Assembly: GCF_016406145.1 (NCBI RefSeq)
Contig: NZ_CP066306.1
Coordinates: 4,092,001-4,156,000 of the forward strand
Direction: 5' to 3'
Length of the DNA stretch: 64,000 bases
Origin: Pseudomonas putida
Lineage (GTDB): Bacteria > Pseudomonadota > Gammaproteobacteria > Pseudomonadales > Pseudomonadaceae
The notes below the pieces were generated by a model. It made no database searches. It worked only from the letters and a program-made list of their open reading frames with translations, and was not told the origin of the DNA. The translations under genes were made by a program, and so were the position numbers. Below, in pieces: positions 62,939-64,000 of the stretch; the stretch's first letter is position 1; the number at the start of each line of letters is the position of its first letter.

Positions 62939-63250
62939 ATGGTCATCGACTTCAGTCGTTTGAATAACTCTCCGTCCATCACGGGCGGCGTTCGCGGCAA
63001 TGCCGCGCCCGGCAACGCCGACAAGTCCGGCGAAACCAACGCGCCGAAAAGCGCAAGCGCCAGCGGAGAAGCGGTACACCTCAGCCAAGAGGCCCAGCAG
63101 TTGCAAAAGGTCAGCGACAAGCTGCGCGACCAGCCCGTTGTCGACAATGCCCGCGTGGCACAGTTGAAACAGGCGATCGCAGATGGCAGCTACCAGGTCG
63201 ATGCCGGCCGGGTCGCAAGCAAACTGCTCGATTTCGAAGCCCAGCGCTGA
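62939..63250 (+). CDS. flgM: Anti-sigma28 factor FlgM
   Basis: A 103-aa anti-sigma factor. The N-terminus is flexible (Asn/Gly/Ala/Ser-rich, about 1-50). The C-terminal FliA-binding part includes [17 protein letters not shown] and [28 protein letters not shown]. It holds FliA until the hook is complete, then is exported. HsbA, encoded at 11814, is its known P. aeruginosa antagonist partner. Confidence 0.96.
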   Translation: MVIDFSRLNNSPSITGGVRGNAAPGNADKSGETNAPKSASASGEAVHLSQEAQQLQKVSDKLRDQPVVDNARVAQLKQAIADGSYQVDAGRVASKLLDFEAQR

Positions 63251-63299
63251 CCGTTCGGCGCGCTGACTTCACGGACGCTAAAAAAGCCAAGAGTTAGCC

Positions 63300-63767
63300 A
63301 TGCACGACATCACATTGCTGCAACTGATCGAAGACGACATCGCCCCTACCCAGGAACTGCTCGACCTGCTTCAGCAGGAGGCAGTCGCCCTGCACGGGCG
63401 CGATATGGCGCCGCTGGAGGGCATCCTGGCCCGCAAGCAGTCGCTGATCGTTCTGCTCGAGCAGCAAGGCATCCGCCGCCATAACCTGCTCACCAGCCTC
63501 GGCCTCAGCGCCGACCGCGCCGGGGTGCAGGCCGTCGCTGCACAGTCGCCAAACGGTGAAGTGATCATGCAACAACTCAACGTGCTGACCGAGTTGATGG
63601 AAACCTGTCAGAAGGTCAACGAGACCAATGGCAGGATCGTTCAGGTACAACAGCACGTCACGGCCAACCAGATCAGAATCCTCATGGGCGGCGATTCTCC
63701 GTCGCTCTACGACAGCCGTGGCGCCACCTCGCCATTGGCCAAGCCCCGGGCGCTCAGCCAAGTGTGA
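63300..63767 (+). CDS. flgN: Flagellar export chaperone FlgN
   Basis: A 155-aa helical chaperone for FlgK and FlgL: MHDITLLQLIEDDIAPTQELLDLLQQEAVALHGRDMAPLEGILARKQSLIVLLEQQG. It lies 49 bases after flgM, which is the standard order. Confidence 0.94.
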   Translation: MHDITLLQLIEDDIAPTQELLDLLQQEAVALHGRDMAPLEGILARKQSLIVLLEQQGIRRHNLLTSLGLSADRAGVQAVAAQSPNGEVIMQQLNVLTELMETCQKVNETNGRIVQVQQHVTANQIRILMGGDSPSLYDSRGATSPLAKPRALSQV

Positions 63768-63847
63768 TTAGTTCTATCAAGGCACGGAACATACTGGCAA
63801 AATGCCGTTACTTGCGTGTGTCGTTTTTGCCTGGAGATTGATAACCC

Positions 63848-64000
63848 GTGTTCAATGAGACCGATGCTCCGCAGCCGCCAAAGGTGCTGAACACTCCTTT
63901 GGAGATTGCGGCCAACCTGCGCCAATTGATGGAGAGCCATGATCCTTTGATCATTACCTTCCATGAGCGCAGCCAGCGCTTTCAGAGCTACGTGGTTCAT
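63848..64000 (+). CDS. flgZ: Flagellar brake protein FlgZ (YcgR), 3' truncated
   Basis: The frame from GTG 63848 runs 51 codons to the window edge: [49 protein letters not shown]. This is the YcgR N-terminal domain of the c-di-GMP-binding motor brake. The PilZ domain is outside the window. GGAG lies 11 bases upstream of GTG. Its place after flgM-flgN matches Pseudomonas flgZ. Confidence 0.85.
   Translation, partial: MFNETDAPQPPKVLNTPLEIAANLRQLMESHDPLIITFHERSQRFQSYVVH

Overview
The window is a high-GC gammaproteobacterial flagellar supercluster from a member of the Pseudomonas putida group. Supporting signs are the FleQ/FleSR regulators, FliC with FlaG, the order fliEFGHIJ then fliKLMNOPQR-flhB, flgBCDE and flgF-L, CheV/CheR, and the FlgA-FlgM-FlgN-FlgZ block. 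Almost all genes are on the minus strand; only the first 2.6 kb and the last 2 kb (flgA onward) are on the plus strand. flhA is expected beyond the left edge, although it is not visible.

Layout from left to right: (1) 1-2620, an AT-rich islet with a 5'-truncated unknown gene, a cysteine desulfurase-like PLP enzyme and a D-Ala-D-Ala ligase-like ATP-grasp enzyme. It converges on flhB. (2) 2776-8206, flhB-fliR-Q-P-O-N-M-L, driven by a sigma54 promoter near 8265. (3) 8338-12119, fliK with its own sigma54 promoter, then the phosphorelay trio hptB-hsbR-hsbA. (4) 12197-18025, fliJ-I-H-G-F-E behind a near-consensus sigma54 promoter. (5) 18168-22489, fleR-fleS (sigma54 promoter) and the master regulator fleQ. 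(6) 22655-26339, fliT-fliS (sigma28 promoter), fliD, flaG and a short flagellin gene fliC (sigma28 promoter and terminator).

(7) 26558-47896 is a 21-kb flagellin glycosylation island between fliC and flgL. It encodes a complete CMP-pseudaminic acid pathway (PseB, C, F, a PseG-PseH fusion, PseI), a Maf-type flagellin glycosyltransferase with a coupled 82-aa protein, a FabH-like ketoacyl synthase, two giant multi-module glycosyltransferases (970 and 1193 aa), a CmcI-like methyltransferase, and a CDP-glucose-based deoxysugar route. That route has a cytidylyltransferase, a 4,6-dehydratase, a 3,5-epimerase-like protein, a sugar C-methyltransferase, a second related methyltransferase and an NAD-dependent reductase. 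No 3-dehydrase is present, which suggests a CDP-linked 3-C-methyl-6-deoxyhexose rather than a 3,6-dideoxy sugar. This island is the most distinctive part of the window.

(8) 48015-56267, flgL-K-J-I-H-G-F. (9) 56458-56786, a REPIN (paired REP elements) and a gene for a tiny secreted protein between flgF and flgE. (10) 56860-59825, flgE-D-C-B. (11) 60149-61957, cheR and cheV. (12) 62036-64000, flgA, flgM, flgN and the start of flgZ on the plus strand.

The regulatory picture fits the Pseudomonas cascade. FleQ (no promoter identified) works with sigma54 on early operons, FleS-FleR acts on rod/hook operons, and FliA (sigma28) transcribes fliC, fliST and flgM. FlgM, and probably the HptB-HsbR-HsbA partner-switch, controls FliA. 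Boundaries were read by hand from frames, Shine-Dalgarno sites and overlaps; no database search was run.
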